Below are positions 32,566-41,966 of a stretch of 64,000 nucleotides of DNA, in pieces. The DNA is taken from contig NZ_CP114901.1 in the NCBI RefSeq assembly GCF_027497175.1, positions 1,984,001 to 2,048,000 on the forward strand. Reading direction: 5' to 3'. A model generated the notes under the pieces. The model was not told the DNA's origin. It did not search any database and worked only from the letters and a program-made list of their open reading frames with translations. Numbering within the stretch: the stretch's first letter is position 1; each line of letters opens with the position of its first letter. The translations under genes were made by a program, and so were the position numbers. This DNA comes from Verrucosispora sp. WMMD573 (GTDB taxonomy: Bacteria; Actinomycetota; Actinomycetes; Mycobacteriales; Micromonosporaceae).

Positions 32566-35265
32566 GTGACGCTCGAACAGTCAGCGGGGTCGCGGTCCAA
32601 CGAACACCACGGCATGTCCACCCATGAGGTGGTGCTGCTGCTGGAGACGGATCCGCAGCGCGGCCTGAGCAACGCCGAGGCCACCCGGCGGCTGGCCCGG
32701 TACGGTCCCAACGTGCTGCCTGCCGCCGGTGGTGGCGGCCTGCTGCGTCGGGTCCTGCGGCAGTTCCACAACCCGCTCATCTACGTGCTGATCGCGGCCG
32801 GCGTGGTCACCGCGGTCCTCGGGGAGTACGTCGACTCCGCGGTGATCTTCGCGGTGGTGCTGATCAACGCCGCGATCGGGTACGCCCAGGAGTCGAGGGC
32901 CGAGGCGGCACTGGACAGCCTGCGCTCGATGGTGCGTACCGAGGCGCGGGTGATCCGCGACGGTGAGCTGCGGGCGATCTCCTCCGACGACCTGGTCCCC
33001 GGTGACCTGGTAGTGCTGGAGGCGGGCGACAAGGTGCCGGTGGATCTGCGGTTGGTCCGGCTGGCCGAGCTGCGGGTCGACGAGTCGGCGCTGACGGGCG
33101 AATCCGTGCCGGTGGACAAGTTGGAGGCGGAACTGCCGGTGGGCACCCCGGTCGCCGACCGGCGCAACATGGTCTGGTCGGGCACGCTCATCGCGGCCGG
33201 CGGCGGCGCCGGCATCGCGGTGGCCACCGGAGCCGAGACGGAACTCGGCCAGATTCACCGACTGGTCGGCGCGGCGGAGGCCCTGGCCACCCCGCTGACC
33301 CGCAAGCTGGCCCGGTTCAGCAAGGTGCTGACCGTGATCATCCTGGTGCTCGCGGCGGTGACGTTCGCGGTCGGCCTGCTCCGTGGCCAGGACGTGGTCG
33401 AGACGTTCACGGCGGCCGTGGCGCTCGCCGTCGGTGCGATCCCCGAAGGGCTGCCGGCGGCGGTCACCATCACCCTGGCGATCGGGGTCACCCGGATGGC
33501 CCGCCGACGGGCGGTGATCCGTCGTCTACCGGCGATCGAGACGTTGGGCAGCACGACTGTCGTCTGCTCCGACAAGACTGGCACCCTGACCGAGAACCAG
33601 ATGACGGTCCGGGCGCTGTGGACCCCGGACGCCGAGTTCGAGGTGACCGGCGCTGGCTACCGGCCGGACGGGGAGGTCCGCGACGGCGGCCGGGGCGGCG
33701 AGGCGCTGCGCTGGGCGCTGCTGGCCGGTGCCGGATGCAACGACGCGCGGGTACGCGAACAGGACGGCGAGTGGCTGCTGGCCGGCGATCCGACCGAGGG
33801 TGCGATGCAGGTGGTCGCGGCCAAGGCGGGCATCGACCACGGCCGGCTGTCCGCCGACTATCCACGCCGGGACACCATCCCCTTCGACTCCAAGCGGCAG
33901 TACATGGCGACGTTGCACGACGAACGGGCCACGGGCCGCGCGGTGGTCCTGGCCAAGGGTGGTGTCGAGCGGATCGTGTCGATGTGCCGGGGCGAGATGG
34001 GTGCCGACGGGCAGATCCGCCCGCTCCGTGCCGACGCCGCGCTCCGGGCGGCCGAGGACCTGGCCGGTCGCGGGCTGCGGGTGCTGGCCACCGCCGTACG
34101 ACCACCGGACGGCCCCGACGACGGCTTCGACGAGGTCGCGCTGCCCGGCACCCTGGTCCTGACCGGGCTACAGGCGATGCTCGACCCGCCGCGCAGCGCC
34201 GCGGCCCCGGCGGTGCGGGCGTGCCACTCGGCGGGCATCGACGTCAAGATGATCACAGGTGACCATGCGGCGACCGCCGGCGCCATCGCCGGCCAACTCG
34301 GCCTGCTCGACTCGGACCGCCCGGAACGGGTGGTCACCGGCACCGATCTCGAAGAGTTGCCCGCCGAGGGGTTCGGCGAGGCGGTGGACCGGGCCGCCGT
34401 CTTCGCCCGGGTCTCCCCGGAACAGAAGCTCCGCCTGGTCGAGACGCTTCAGCAACGAGGCCACGTGGTCGCCGTGACCGGCGACGGGGTCAACGACGCA
34501 CCCGCGCTGCGGCAGGCGAACATCGGCATCGCCATGGCCCGATCCGGGACCGAGGTGGCCAAGGAAGCGGCCGACATGGTCCTCACCGATGACGACTTCG
34601 CCACCATCGAGGCCGCGGTGGAGGAGGGCCGCGGGGTCTTCGACAACATCACCAAGTTCATCGTCTGGACGCTGCCGACGAACCTCGGTGAAGGGCTGGT
34701 GGTGCTGGTCGCCATCGTGCTGGGTGCCACGCTGCCGCTGCTGCCCACCCAGATCCTCTGGATCAACATGACCACCGCGGTCCTGCTCGGCCTGATGCTG
34801 GCCTTCGAGCCTAAAGAGCGCGGCATCATGCGACGGCCGCCCCGCGACCCGGCCCGGCCGCTGCTGACCGGCCCTCTGGTGATACGGATCTTGCTGGTGG
34901 CCACGCTGCTGGTGGCCGGCGCGTGGTGGGTGTTCCAGTGGGAACAGTCCAACGGCGCCGATGTCGCGCAGGCGCGCACCGCCGCCATGAACGTCTTCGT
35001 CGTGGTCGAGACCTTCTACCTGTTCAGCTGCCGGTCGCTGAGCCGCTCGGCATGGCGGATCGGCTTCTTCACGAACCGCCTGCTGCTGCTCGGCGTCGCC
35101 GCGCAGGCCCTGTGCCAACTCGCCATCACGTACCTGCCACCGATGAACGCGATCTTCGACACGGCGCCGATCGGACCCGACGTGTGGTTGCGGATCCTGG
35201 CCATCGGTGCGGTCTCCGCCGTCGTGGTCGCCGTCGACAAGCGGCTGCGCCACAATCTCGGCTGA
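32566..35265 (+). CDS. P2-type cation-transporting ATPase (calcium or Na+/K+-like)
   Basis: An 899-residue P-type ATPase of the PacL/PMR1 type. The N-terminal cation-ATPase domain begins HEVVLLLETDPQRGLSNAEA, the actuator motif is TGES, the membrane motif is PEGLP, and the phosphorylated residue is Asp336 in DKTGTLTENQM. The nucleotide domain has KGGVERI, and the hinge is GDGVNDAPALRQA. Ten membrane segments are expected, with a C-terminal group of six. GTG 32566 (preceded by GGCGGGG) is chosen; GTG 32560 is equally in frame. The frame is open far upstream only because it shadows the channel gene. Calcium is the usual substrate, but the ion ligands were not compared residue by residue. Confidence 0.87.
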   Translation: MTLEQSAGSRSNEHHGMSTHEVVLLLETDPQRGLSNAEATRRLARYGPNVLPAAGGGGLLRRVLRQFHNPLIYVLIAAGVVTAVLGEYVDSAVIFAVVLINAAIGYAQESRAEAALDSLRSMVRTEARVIRDGELRAISSDDLVPGDLVVLEAGDKVPVDLRLVRLAELRVDESALTGESVPVDKLEAELPVGTPVADRRNMVWSGTLIAAGGGAGIAVATGAETELGQIHRLVGAAEALATPLTRKLARFSKVLTVIILVLAAVTFAVGLLRGQDVVETFTAAVALAVGAIPEGLPAAVTITLAIGVTRMARRRAVIRRLPAIETLGSTTVVCSDKTGTLTENQMTVRALWTPDAEFEVTGAGYRPDGEVRDGGRGGEALRWALLAGAGCNDARVREQDGEWLLAGDPTEGAMQVVAAKAGIDHGRLSADYPRRDTIPFDSKRQYMATLHDERATGRAVVLAKGGVERIVSMCRGEMGADGQIRPLRADAALRAAEDLAGRGLRVLATAVRPPDGPDDGFDEVALPGTLVLTGLQAMLDPPRSAAAPAVRACHSAGIDVKMITGDHAATAGAIAGQLGLLDSDRPERVVTGTDLEELPAEGFGEAVDRAAVFARVSPEQKLRLVETLQQRGHVVAVTGDGVNDAPALRQANIGIAMARSGTEVAKEAADMVLTDDDFATIEAAVEEGRGVFDNITKFIVWTLPTNLGEGLVVLVAIVLGATLPLLPTQILWINMTTAVLLGLMLAFEPKERGIMRRPPRDPARPLLTGPLVIRILLVATLLVAGAWWVFQWEQSNGADVAQARTAAMNVFVVVETFYLFSCRSLSRSAWRIGFFTNRLLLLGVAAQALCQLAITYLPPMNAIFDTAPIGPDVWLRILAIGAVSAVVVAVDKRLRHNLG

Positions 35266-35311
35266 ACGGTTTCACCCGGCACGCTCCGGGCCAGCGCGAG
35301 ACCGTGCCGGT

Positions 35312-35686
35312 TCAGGCCCAGATCGACTCGGCGAGGGTGACGCCGACGAACGCGGCACCCAGCGCGGCGACAACGCTTACCCCGGCGTTGACCAGCGCGG
35401 AGAGACGGGCACCGTGCTCGAAGAGCCGGATCGTCTCGTAGCCGAAGGTCGAGTAGGTGGTCAGTGCGCCGCACAGACCGACGCCGAGCAGGGCGAGCAG
35501 GGAACCGGGCACCGCGCCCACGGCGGCCCCACCGATGAGGACGCCGAGCAGGAGCGAGCCGACCACGTTGACCACGAAGGTGCCCCACGGAAAGACGGAG
35601 TCGTGACGTGCCTGCACCGCCCGGTCGACGAGGTAGCGCAGTGGCGCGCCGACAGCGGCGCCGAGCGCCACCAGGATGACGGTCAT
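35312..35686 (-). CDS. crcB: Fluoride channel subunit CrcB/FluC
   Basis: A 124-residue four-helix membrane protein that assembles as a dual-topology dimer exporting fluoride. Landmarks are [10 protein letters not shown], the [17 protein letters not shown] helix with the conserved Asn, and [14 protein letters not shown], which contains the Phe-box and the break in helix 3. ATG 35686 overlaps the stop of the second crcB gene by four bases. Two adjacent paralogues are typical of species that build FluC heterodimers. Confidence 0.92.
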   Translation of the reverse strand: MTVILVALGAAVGAPLRYLVDRAVQARHDSVFPWGTFVVNVVGSLLLGVLIGGAAVGAVPGSLLALLGVGLCGALTTYSTFGYETIRLFEHGARLSALVNAGVSVVAALGAAFVGVTLAESIWA

Positions 35687-36174
35687 CCGGCGCTCCGGCT
35701 CCGGTCCACGCCGGTCGCCAGCCGGGTCAGGGTCACGCCCAGCCGGACCGCCACGAGGGCGGCGACGAGGGTACCGGCGAGATACAGCAGGCCGGTCCGC
35801 GCCGCACCGGCCGTCACCGCCTGCTGCACCTCGACGGCGTACGTCGAGAAGGTCGTGTAGCCCCCCAGCACGCCGACGCCGAGGAAGGGCCGGACCAGCC
35901 GGTGCGCGGTCCACGCCTCGGTGATCAGCACCATCAGCGCCCCGATGAGCAGGCAGCCGGAGACGTTGACAGCGAAGGTGGCCCAGGGAAAGCCGCGCGG
36001 CGGGTGCGGGAAGGCCACGGTCAGCCCGTAACGGGCCAGCGCGCCGACCATCCCGCCGACGGCGATCGCGGCGAGCAGACTGGCGGTCGCGCCCCGCAGC
36101 TCCGCGCGCTGACCCGGAACACTGAGATCGACATCCGGATCGACGGGCGGTCGCTGCGCCCTCACGGTCACCAC
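35683..36174 (-). CDS. crcB: Fluoride channel subunit CrcB/FluC, second copy
   Basis: A 163-residue paralogue of the downstream gene, with an extra polar N-terminus of about 30 residues. It carries [32 protein letters not shown] and [14 protein letters not shown], the family helices in the same order. GTG 36174 (or the adjacent GTG 36171) is chosen by frame and family start. I looked for a fluoride riboswitch between this gene and 36360 and did not find the GATGG-type leader core. Confidence 0.9.
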   Translation of the reverse strand: MVTVRAQRPPVDPDVDLSVPGQRAELRGATASLLAAIAVGGMVGALARYGLTVAFPHPPRGFPWATFAVNVSGCLLIGALMVLITEAWTAHRLVRPFLGVGVLGGYTTFSTYAVEVQQAVTAGAARTGLLYLAGTLVAALVAVRLGVTLTRLATGVDRSRSAG

Positions 36175-36357
36175 CTACCAGTACGCGTCTGCCCTGGCAG
36201 GGACGGTTGGCGGCAGGTGCCGCAGGCATCCCGGACGGGCGGGCTGGCGGGCCCCGCCGCCACGGGCACCTCCGGTGGGCGCCCTGTACCGAGGATACGC
36301 CGCTCGCTGGACGTCGACCCGGGGTGCGCCCCACCCGCCGACGGTAGGGTGCGGCAG

Positions 36358-36693
36358 GTGACCGTGCTGCGTTCCGTCCTGCTGTTCGCCCTGGCCGCGA
36401 TCGCCGAGATCGGCGGGGCCTGGCTGGTGTGGCAGGGTTGGCGGGAGCACCGGGGGCTGTGGTTCGTCGCCGTCGGAGTGCTCGCCCTCGGCGCGTACGG
36501 CTTCGTCGCCACCTTCCAGCCCGACCCGAACTTCGGCCGCATCCTGGCGGCGTACGGCGGGGTTTTCGTCGCCGGCTCACTCGCCTGGGGGATGATCTTC
36601 GACGGCTTCCGTCCGGACCGCTGGGACCTCACCGGTGCCGCGATCTGCCTGCTCGGCGTCGCCGTCATCATGTACGCCCCGCGTGGTGCCTGA
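36358..36693 (+). CDS. YnfA family membrane protein
   Basis: A 111-residue protein with four membrane helices. The family blocks [35 protein letters not shown] and [15 protein letters not shown] are intact, followed by [20 protein letters not shown]. The length matches YnfA/UPF0060, related to small multidrug transporters, substrate unknown. GTG 36358 is divergent from the crcB pair, about 180 bases away. Confidence 0.92.
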   Translation: MTVLRSVLLFALAAIAEIGGAWLVWQGWREHRGLWFVAVGVLALGAYGFVATFQPDPNFGRILAAYGGVFVAGSLAWGMIFDGFRPDRWDLTGAAICLLGVAVIMYAPRGA

Positions 36694-36906
36694 CGGCGGT
36701 CCGCTGCCGGGTTCGCCGAGGGGCGGTGACCGGACCGGCCGGGCGGGTCGGCGCGCCGACAGGGCTGGACCTCTGTCCCATCGACGGTGACTATAGGTAG
36801 CTGGTCGAATGCTCCCGGCTACTGCTGGTGGCCGTCCCGCTCCGTACTGCGGTGCCGCCGCCCGGCCGGAGCTGGCGGCCACGTTCCACGGACCAGGAGG
36901 TGTGCC

Positions 36907-38874
36907 ATGGCCGCCACGTCGACCCGGCGTCCTGACCGAGCGGAGCAGGCCGAGCCGCCGGCCGGGGAGTCGGTGCTCCCCGAGATGCGGGCCATGTGGT
37001 GGGAGACGGGGATGCGGGCGCGGACCGAGGCCGGTCTGCTCGCCGTCTTCGCCGAACTGCCCCGGCTGATCTGGGCAGCCCTGCGGATCAGCTGGCGGGC
37101 CGACCGGCTGCGCACCTCGGTGGTCGCCGTGGCGACGGTCGGTGCCGGCGTGATGTCGGCGTTCGGGCTGCTCGCAACGCAGCGGGTGCTGGTGGAGTTG
37201 TTCGCCGGTGGGCCGACCGGGGAGAAGGTGGTGGCCGCGCTGCCGGCGCTCGCGGTGCTGGCCGCCGCGACGGCGACGCGCTCCGGCATGGCGATCGCCA
37301 CCGGTTACGCCCTGAACGGGCTGACGCCCCGGGTCAGCCGCGAGGTGGAGCGCGGGCTGTTCGAGGTGACCACGGCCGTGCGGCTGGAGGCATTCGACGC
37401 CGACGCCTTCGCCGACGACATGGAGCGCGCCTCGCGGGGCACCGATTCCGCTGTCGACCTGGTGCCCGCCTCGATGAACCTGCTCGCCGGGCTGGTGGGG
37501 GTGGTCGCGGTGACCGTGGCCGTGGCGGTGATCCACCCGCTGCTGCTGCCGGCGCTGCTGGTCGCGACCGTGCCGAACGCGTGGGCGTCGCTGCGGGCGG
37601 GGCACCTGCGGTACCAGACCTACATCGCCGGCTCGGTGCGGCGACGCCGGATGTGGTTGCTGCACCGGCTGATGGCTGAACGGGCCTCGGCACCGGAACT
37701 GCGCTCGTACGGTCTGCGGCGGTTCCTGCTGAACCAGTACGACCGGGTGATGGCGGTGGAGACCGACATCGAGCTGGCCCTGGCGCGTCGGGTGACCACG
37801 ACGGTCACGGTGGGCTCGATGATCGGGGGCGTCGCCACCGCCGTGGTCTACGTGCTGCTCGGGCTGCTGCTCGTCGACGGCCAGATTCCGCTCGCGGCGG
37901 CGGCCACCTGTGTGATCGCGGTGCAGGCGGCACAACGTTCGCTGGCCGTGGTGACCTTCCAGATGGACCGCGTCTACACCGAGGGCCAGCACTTCCGCGA
38001 CTACACCGGGTTCATGACCCGCGCTGCCACCTACCTGCCGGAGCAGGCGGCGGTGGCGGCACCCGAGCGGCTGCGGGTGCTGACCGTGGAGGCGGTGAGC
38101 CTGCGTTACCCGGATCGCGACGTCGCGGCGGTCGATCGCGTGACGTTGGCCGTCGAGGCGGGGCAGACGGTGGCCTTCGTCGGGGAGAACGGATCCGGCA
38201 AGAGCAGCCTGGCCGCGATGATCGCGGCCCTGCGTACCCCCAGCGACGGGGTGATCCGCTGGAACGGGCGGCCCCTGCCCGAGCTGGACCGCGACGAGTT
38301 GCGTGGTCGCATCGCCGTGGTCACTCAGGAGTACCACAAGTGGCCGTTCACCGCCGCCACGAACATCGCCATCGGGGACATCGACACCGAGGCCCGGCAG
38401 GACCGGATCGAGGCCGCCGCCGCCCGGGCGGTCGCCGACGAGATGATCCGCGAGCTGCCGCACGGGTACGAGACGCTGCTCGACCGCACGTTCGCCAAGG
38501 GGCAGGACCTCTCCGGCGGCCAGTGGCAGCGGATCACCGCCGCTCGTGGTTTCCTCCGCGACGCGGAGCTGCTGGTGATGGACGAGCCGTCCTCGGCGCT
38601 CGATCCGCGGGCCGAGGACGCGTTGTTCCAGGCCATCCGCGACCGGCGCGGTCGGGCCACCACCATCCTGATCACACACCGGCTGGCCAACGTCCGACAC
38701 GCCGACCGGATCTTCGTGCTGCATCACGGTCGTCTGATCGAGCAGGGCACCCACGACGAACTCGTCGCCGCCGGTGGCCGGTACGCCGAGCTGTTCACCC
38801 TCCAGGCCGCCGGGTACGCGGACACCGACCGCTCACCCGCGCCCCGGCAACATCCGCACCCGGCCGCTGGCTGA
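36907..38874 (+). CDS. ABC exporter, fused membrane and ATPase domains
   Basis: A 655-residue half-transporter. The membrane domain spans about residues 50-345 and lacks an N-terminal peptidase domain. The ATPase has Walker A GENGSGKSS, Q-loop VVTQEYHKWPF, signature LSGGQWQR (Trp at position 6), Walker B LLVMDEPSSALDP and H-loop ITHRLANV. The relaxed membrane domain and ATPase sequence resemble exporters found in actinobacterial lanthipeptide and RiPP loci. No precursor peptide or maturation enzyme is adjacent, so the cargo is unknown. ATG 36907 follows GGAGG at suitable spacing. Confidence 0.85.
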   Translation: MAATSTRRPDRAEQAEPPAGESVLPEMRAMWWETGMRARTEAGLLAVFAELPRLIWAALRISWRADRLRTSVVAVATVGAGVMSAFGLLATQRVLVELFAGGPTGEKVVAALPALAVLAAATATRSGMAIATGYALNGLTPRVSREVERGLFEVTTAVRLEAFDADAFADDMERASRGTDSAVDLVPASMNLLAGLVGVVAVTVAVAVIHPLLLPALLVATVPNAWASLRAGHLRYQTYIAGSVRRRRMWLLHRLMAERASAPELRSYGLRRFLLNQYDRVMAVETDIELALARRVTTTVTVGSMIGGVATAVVYVLLGLLLVDGQIPLAAAATCVIAVQAAQRSLAVVTFQMDRVYTEGQHFRDYTGFMTRAATYLPEQAAVAAPERLRVLTVEAVSLRYPDRDVAAVDRVTLAVEAGQTVAFVGENGSGKSSLAAMIAALRTPSDGVIRWNGRPLPELDRDELRGRIAVVTQEYHKWPFTAATNIAIGDIDTEARQDRIEAAAARAVADEMIRELPHGYETLLDRTFAKGQDLSGGQWQRITAARGFLRDAELLVMDEPSSALDPRAEDALFQAIRDRRGRATTILITHRLANVRHADRIFVLHHGRLIEQGTHDELVAAGGRYAELFTLQAAGYADTDRSPAPRQHPHPAAG

Positions 38875-39019
38875 CACCGGCGCGGCGCGTCGGGCGGCGC
38901 AGCCGCATGGCCGCGTTTGCCTCAACCGAGGACGGGAACGGGGGTTGCACCGGCCGCGTCCGGCAGGAGGACCCGGGCACGGGTCGGACGAAAATGTGGC
39001 CCGACGGCAGGAGCAGCGG

Positions 39020-40123
39020 ATGAGTGAGCCCGTGTCCGACCAGCCCGTCGGCGAGCTGGAACTGGTCCACGCCTTCACCGGGCCGATGCCCACCGGGGTA
39101 AGCGTCTCGCACACCGGCCGGATCTTCGTCAACTTTCCCCGGTGGGGCGACGAGGTGCCCGCCACCGTGGTCGAGCTGCGTGAGGGTGTCGAGGTGCCGT
39201 ACCCGGACGAGCGGTGGAACCAGCCGCGTGACGACGACGACCCGGGTGCCTTCGTCTCGGTGCAGAGCGTGGTGGTCGACCCCGTCGACCGGCTCTGGGT
39301 GCTCGACACCGGCAGCCCGAAATTCCAACCGACGCGACCGGGCGGCCCCAAACTGGTCCGGATCGACCTGGGCAGCGACACGGTCACCCAGGTGATCACC
39401 TTCCCGCCGGACGTGGCGCTGCCCACCACGTACCTCAACGACGTGCGCTTCGACCTGCGGCGCGGCGAGGCGGGCCTGGCGTACATCACCGACTCCGCGG
39501 TCGCCGGGCCGAACGGGATCATCGTGGTCGACCTGGCCAGTGGTGCCTCCTGGCGACGACTGCACGACCATCCCTCGACCAAGGCGGAGCCACTGTCCCG
39601 TTTCCGGCCGGTGGTGGAGGGGAGACCCCTCCTGCAAAGACCGGCCGCCGGGCCGCCGGGTCCGTTGACCATCGGCGCGGACGGGATAGCCATCTCCGTC
39701 GACGGTTCCCGGCTCCACTACTGTCCGTTGGTCTCGCGCCAGTGGTACAGCGTCGCCACCGACGCGCTCGCCGACGTCTCGGCCGGCGCGGACGAGGTCG
39801 CCGCGACGGTGATCCACGAGGGCGACAAGGGCACCGGCTCCGACGGCCTGGAAACCGACGACGCCGGGCGCATCTACCTCAGCGCGTACGAGCACAACGC
39901 GGTGCTGCGGCGACGTCCCGACGGCGAGTACGAGACGGTCGTCCACGACCCTCGGCTGCTCTGGCCGGACACCCTGTCGGTGGCGGTGGACGGGCACCTC
40001 TACGTCACCGCGAACCAGTTGCACCGGCAGCCCAGCTTCCAGCAGGGCAGGGATCTGCGCCGCAAGCCGTACGCGCTGTTCCGGACCCGGATCGACGCCG
40101 GGCCGGTGCTGCTGCGGCGCTAG
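39020..40123 (+). CDS. Yellow/major royal jelly-like beta-propeller protein
   Basis: A 367-residue protein of the yellow/MRJP family (PF03022-like), probably a six-bladed propeller. Recognisable stretches are PTGVSVSHTGRIFVNFPRW, VVVDPVDRLWVLDTG, YLNDVRFDLRRGEAGLAYIT and GADGIAISVDGSRLHYCPL. There is no signal peptide. In insects some members act as dopachrome conversion enzymes; bacterial functions are largely unknown and these proteins are often labelled gluconolaconases or SMP-30-like. ATG 39020 has GGCAGGAG upstream. Its TAG stop lies within the CTAG that also encodes the stop of the convergent copC gene. Confidence 0.82.
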   Translation: MSEPVSDQPVGELELVHAFTGPMPTGVSVSHTGRIFVNFPRWGDEVPATVVELREGVEVPYPDERWNQPRDDDDPGAFVSVQSVVVDPVDRLWVLDTGSPKFQPTRPGGPKLVRIDLGSDTVTQVITFPPDVALPTTYLNDVRFDLRRGEAGLAYITDSAVAGPNGIIVVDLASGASWRRLHDHPSTKAEPLSRFRPVVEGRPLLQRPAAGPPGPLTIGADGIAISVDGSRLHYCPLVSRQWYSVATDALADVSAGADEVAATVIHEGDKGTGSDGLETDDAGRIYLSAYEHNAVLRRRPDGEYETVVHDPRLLWPDTLSVAVDGHLYVTANQLHRQPSFQQGRDLRRKPYALFRTRIDAGPVLLRR

Positions 40124-40728
40124 CGGCGGCGCCGCAGCAGCACCGCCGCGGCGGCCACCAGAGCCAGCAGAACCCCGCCGCCGGCCAGCAGCGCCATCGT
40201 GCCCGGACCGCCGGAGGAACTGCTCGCGGCCGGGCTGGCGGCTGCGGCGGTCGGTTCGGCGCTCGGGGCCGACGTGGTCGGTGCCGGCGCGCTTACCGAG
40301 GGGCTGGGGCTGGGGCTGGGGCTTGGTGCGGCGGTGGCCGTCGGGTCGGCGACGGTGAACTTGTACGACCCCTGCACCGGGTGTCCGTCTTTGGAGACCA
40401 CCCGGTACGCGACGGTGTAGACGCCGTTGGCCAGCGGCGATTCGATGGCGACGGTGCCCTTGGTGCCGCTGACCTCCGGCTCGCCGGTGGTCACCTGCTG
40501 CTTGTCTGCGTCGCTGAGGGTGATGGTGGTGAACGACGGGTTCAGCTTCTGGAGGAACTCCAGGGTGATCCGGGTCGGTGCCTTCTTCAGCTTGGCGTCC
40601 TGCGCAGGAGTGGCCTTGCTAAGCACGTTGTGGGCGTACGCCGGGGCAACCGGCCCGATCAGCAGGGCGGTGGCGGCCAGCGTTGCGGCGAGGGCGGCGG
40701 CGAGCGGCCGGTGCAGGTGGCGAGACAT
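40120..40728 (-). CDS. copC: CopC-domain copper resistance protein, membrane anchored
   Basis: A 202-residue exported protein. The signal peptide (about residues 1-32) ends APAYAH, which leaves His as the first mature residue, the copper ligand typical of CopC. The CopC domain (HNVLSKATPAQDAKLKKAP to GHPVQGSYKFTVADP) includes the second-half His in KDGHPVQG. A Ser/Pro/Thr/Ala linker follows, then one C-terminal membrane segment and LLRRRR. ATG 40728 is ten bases from GAGGAG; ATG 40737 is too close to it. It is the last gene of the copper cluster 44726-40120 and shares its stop tetranucleotide with the convergent gene. Confidence 0.9.
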   Translation of the reverse strand: MSRHLHRPLAAALAATLAATALLIGPVAPAYAHNVLSKATPAQDAKLKKAPTRITLEFLQKLNPSFTTITLSDADKQQVTTGEPEVSGTKGTVAIESPLANGVYTVAYRVVSKDGHPVQGSYKFTVADPTATAAPSPSPSPSPSVSAPAPTTSAPSAEPTAAAASPAASSSSGGPGTMALLAGGGVLLALVAAAAVLLRRRR

Positions 40729-40745
40729 GACGGTCATTCTCCTCG

Positions 40746-41966
40746 TCAATCGAGCAGTTGCTGACCGACCCAACCACCCTCCGGGCAGCCGGGCGGTACG
40801 GCGAAGACGGCGGAGCCGATCGGGGTGGTCCACTCGTTGAGCAGATCCCGCTCGGCGAGCCGCCGCTGGATGGGCAGGAACTGGGTGGCGATGTCGGCCT
40901 GGTACGCCGCGAAGATCAGCCCACTGTCCGCGGTGCCGTCGGCTGCGGGTACGCCATCGTAGTTGTAGGGACGGCGCAGGATCCGGAACCGGTCGTCGGT
41001 GACGTGCGCCCGGGTGAGGTGGGAGAAGTCCGGGATGACCGTCAGCCCGTCGGGGCCGAGGGCGGCGAAGTCGGGCTCGTCGTGTTCGCGTGTGCCGGTC
41101 AGCGGAGCCCCGGTGTCCAGCCGCCGCCCGACGGCCAGTTCCCGGTCGGTGCGACCGAGCAGGTCCCAGGTCTCCAGGTTCATGCTGATCCGCCGCACCA
41201 CCAGGGTGCTGCTGTCGCGCAGCCAGTCCGGCCCGTCGGTGACCCAGACCGCGGTCTCCACCGGTGCGCCGGGCTTCGGGTTGGCGGTGCCGTCGAGTTG
41301 GCCGAAGAGGTTGCGTTGGGTCCGGCCCGGCTCCGCGCCGGCCGCCCGACGGAAACCCTGCTGCACCCAGCGTACGGTGGCGAAGGGTCGACTGTCCTTG
41401 ACCAGGACCCGCTGCGCGTGTGCCACGGTGAGCGGGTCGTCGGCGCAGATCTGCACCAGCAGATCCCCACCGGACCAGCGGGGTTGCAGCCGGTCGATGC
41501 GGAACGCGGGCAGGTCTCCCACGGACGGCGGGCGGCGGTCGTCGAGACCGGCGGCGGCGTACAACCCAGGGCCGAAACCGAAGGTGACGGTCAGCCGGGC
41601 CGGCAGCAGCCCCAGCTCGGGTTCGGTGTCGGCGAGCGCGGGCCGGCCCTGGGTGAGGCGGGCGGCGTCGTCGGAGAGCAGCCGCAGCAGCCGCCCGAGG
41701 TCGGCGCGGTCGGTGCCGGGGCGCAGGGTGAAGGCGACGAACGCGGCGTGCGCCTGCGGTTCGTCGACGACTCCGGCCTGCCGTCTGCCGTGGAACGCTT
41801 CGACCGCCTCGCCGACGCCCGCCACCGGTGTCCGCTCCGGCGGGCGTTCCGCTGGCTCGGTGCGGGTGCTGGCCACCGCGGCGGCGCCGGCCAGCGTGCC
41901 ACCGGCGGCCAGGGCGCCGCCGGTGAGCAGGCCACGCCGGCTCACCGGACGGCTGGTGGGCCTCAC
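40746..41966 (-). CDS. Tat-exported Dyp-type haem peroxidase
   Basis: A 406-residue dye-decolourising peroxidase. The N-terminus has a Tat motif (SRRGLL) with a hydrophobic stretch and an A-x-A-type site. The catalytic region includes GxxDG as FGQLDGTANP (distal Asp), IRR-like VVRRISMNLE, the proximal His in AALGPDGLTVIPDFSHL, and ILRRPYNYDG. GTG 41966 overlaps the stop of the copper chaperone gene by four bases. In Streptomyces lividans a DyP (DtpA) works with a PCu(A)C chaperone and a CopC protein in copper delivery to GlxA, as I recall; the same three genes are contiguous here. Association with EfeUO iron uptake is less likely because those genes are absent. Confidence 0.9.
   Translation of the reverse strand: MRPTSRPVSRRGLLTGGALAAGGTLAGAAAVASTRTEPAERPPERTPVAGVGEAVEAFHGRRQAGVVDEPQAHAAFVAFTLRPGTDRADLGRLLRLLSDDAARLTQGRPALADTEPELGLLPARLTVTFGFGPGLYAAAGLDDRRPPSVGDLPAFRIDRLQPRWSGGDLLVQICADDPLTVAHAQRVLVKDSRPFATVRWVQQGFRRAAGAEPGRTQRNLFGQLDGTANPKPGAPVETAVWVTDGPDWLRDSSTLVVRRISMNLETWDLLGRTDRELAVGRRLDTGAPLTGTREHDEPDFAALGPDGLTVIPDFSHLTRAHVTDDRFRILRRPYNYDGVPAADGTADSGLIFAAYQADIATQFLPIQRRLAERDLLNEWTTPIGSAVFAVPPGCPEGGWVGQQLLD

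Noticed and set aside
36175..36360. Possible fluoride riboswitch upstream of the crcB genes
   Set aside because: The conserved GATGG and later pseudoknot segments were not found on the minus strand.
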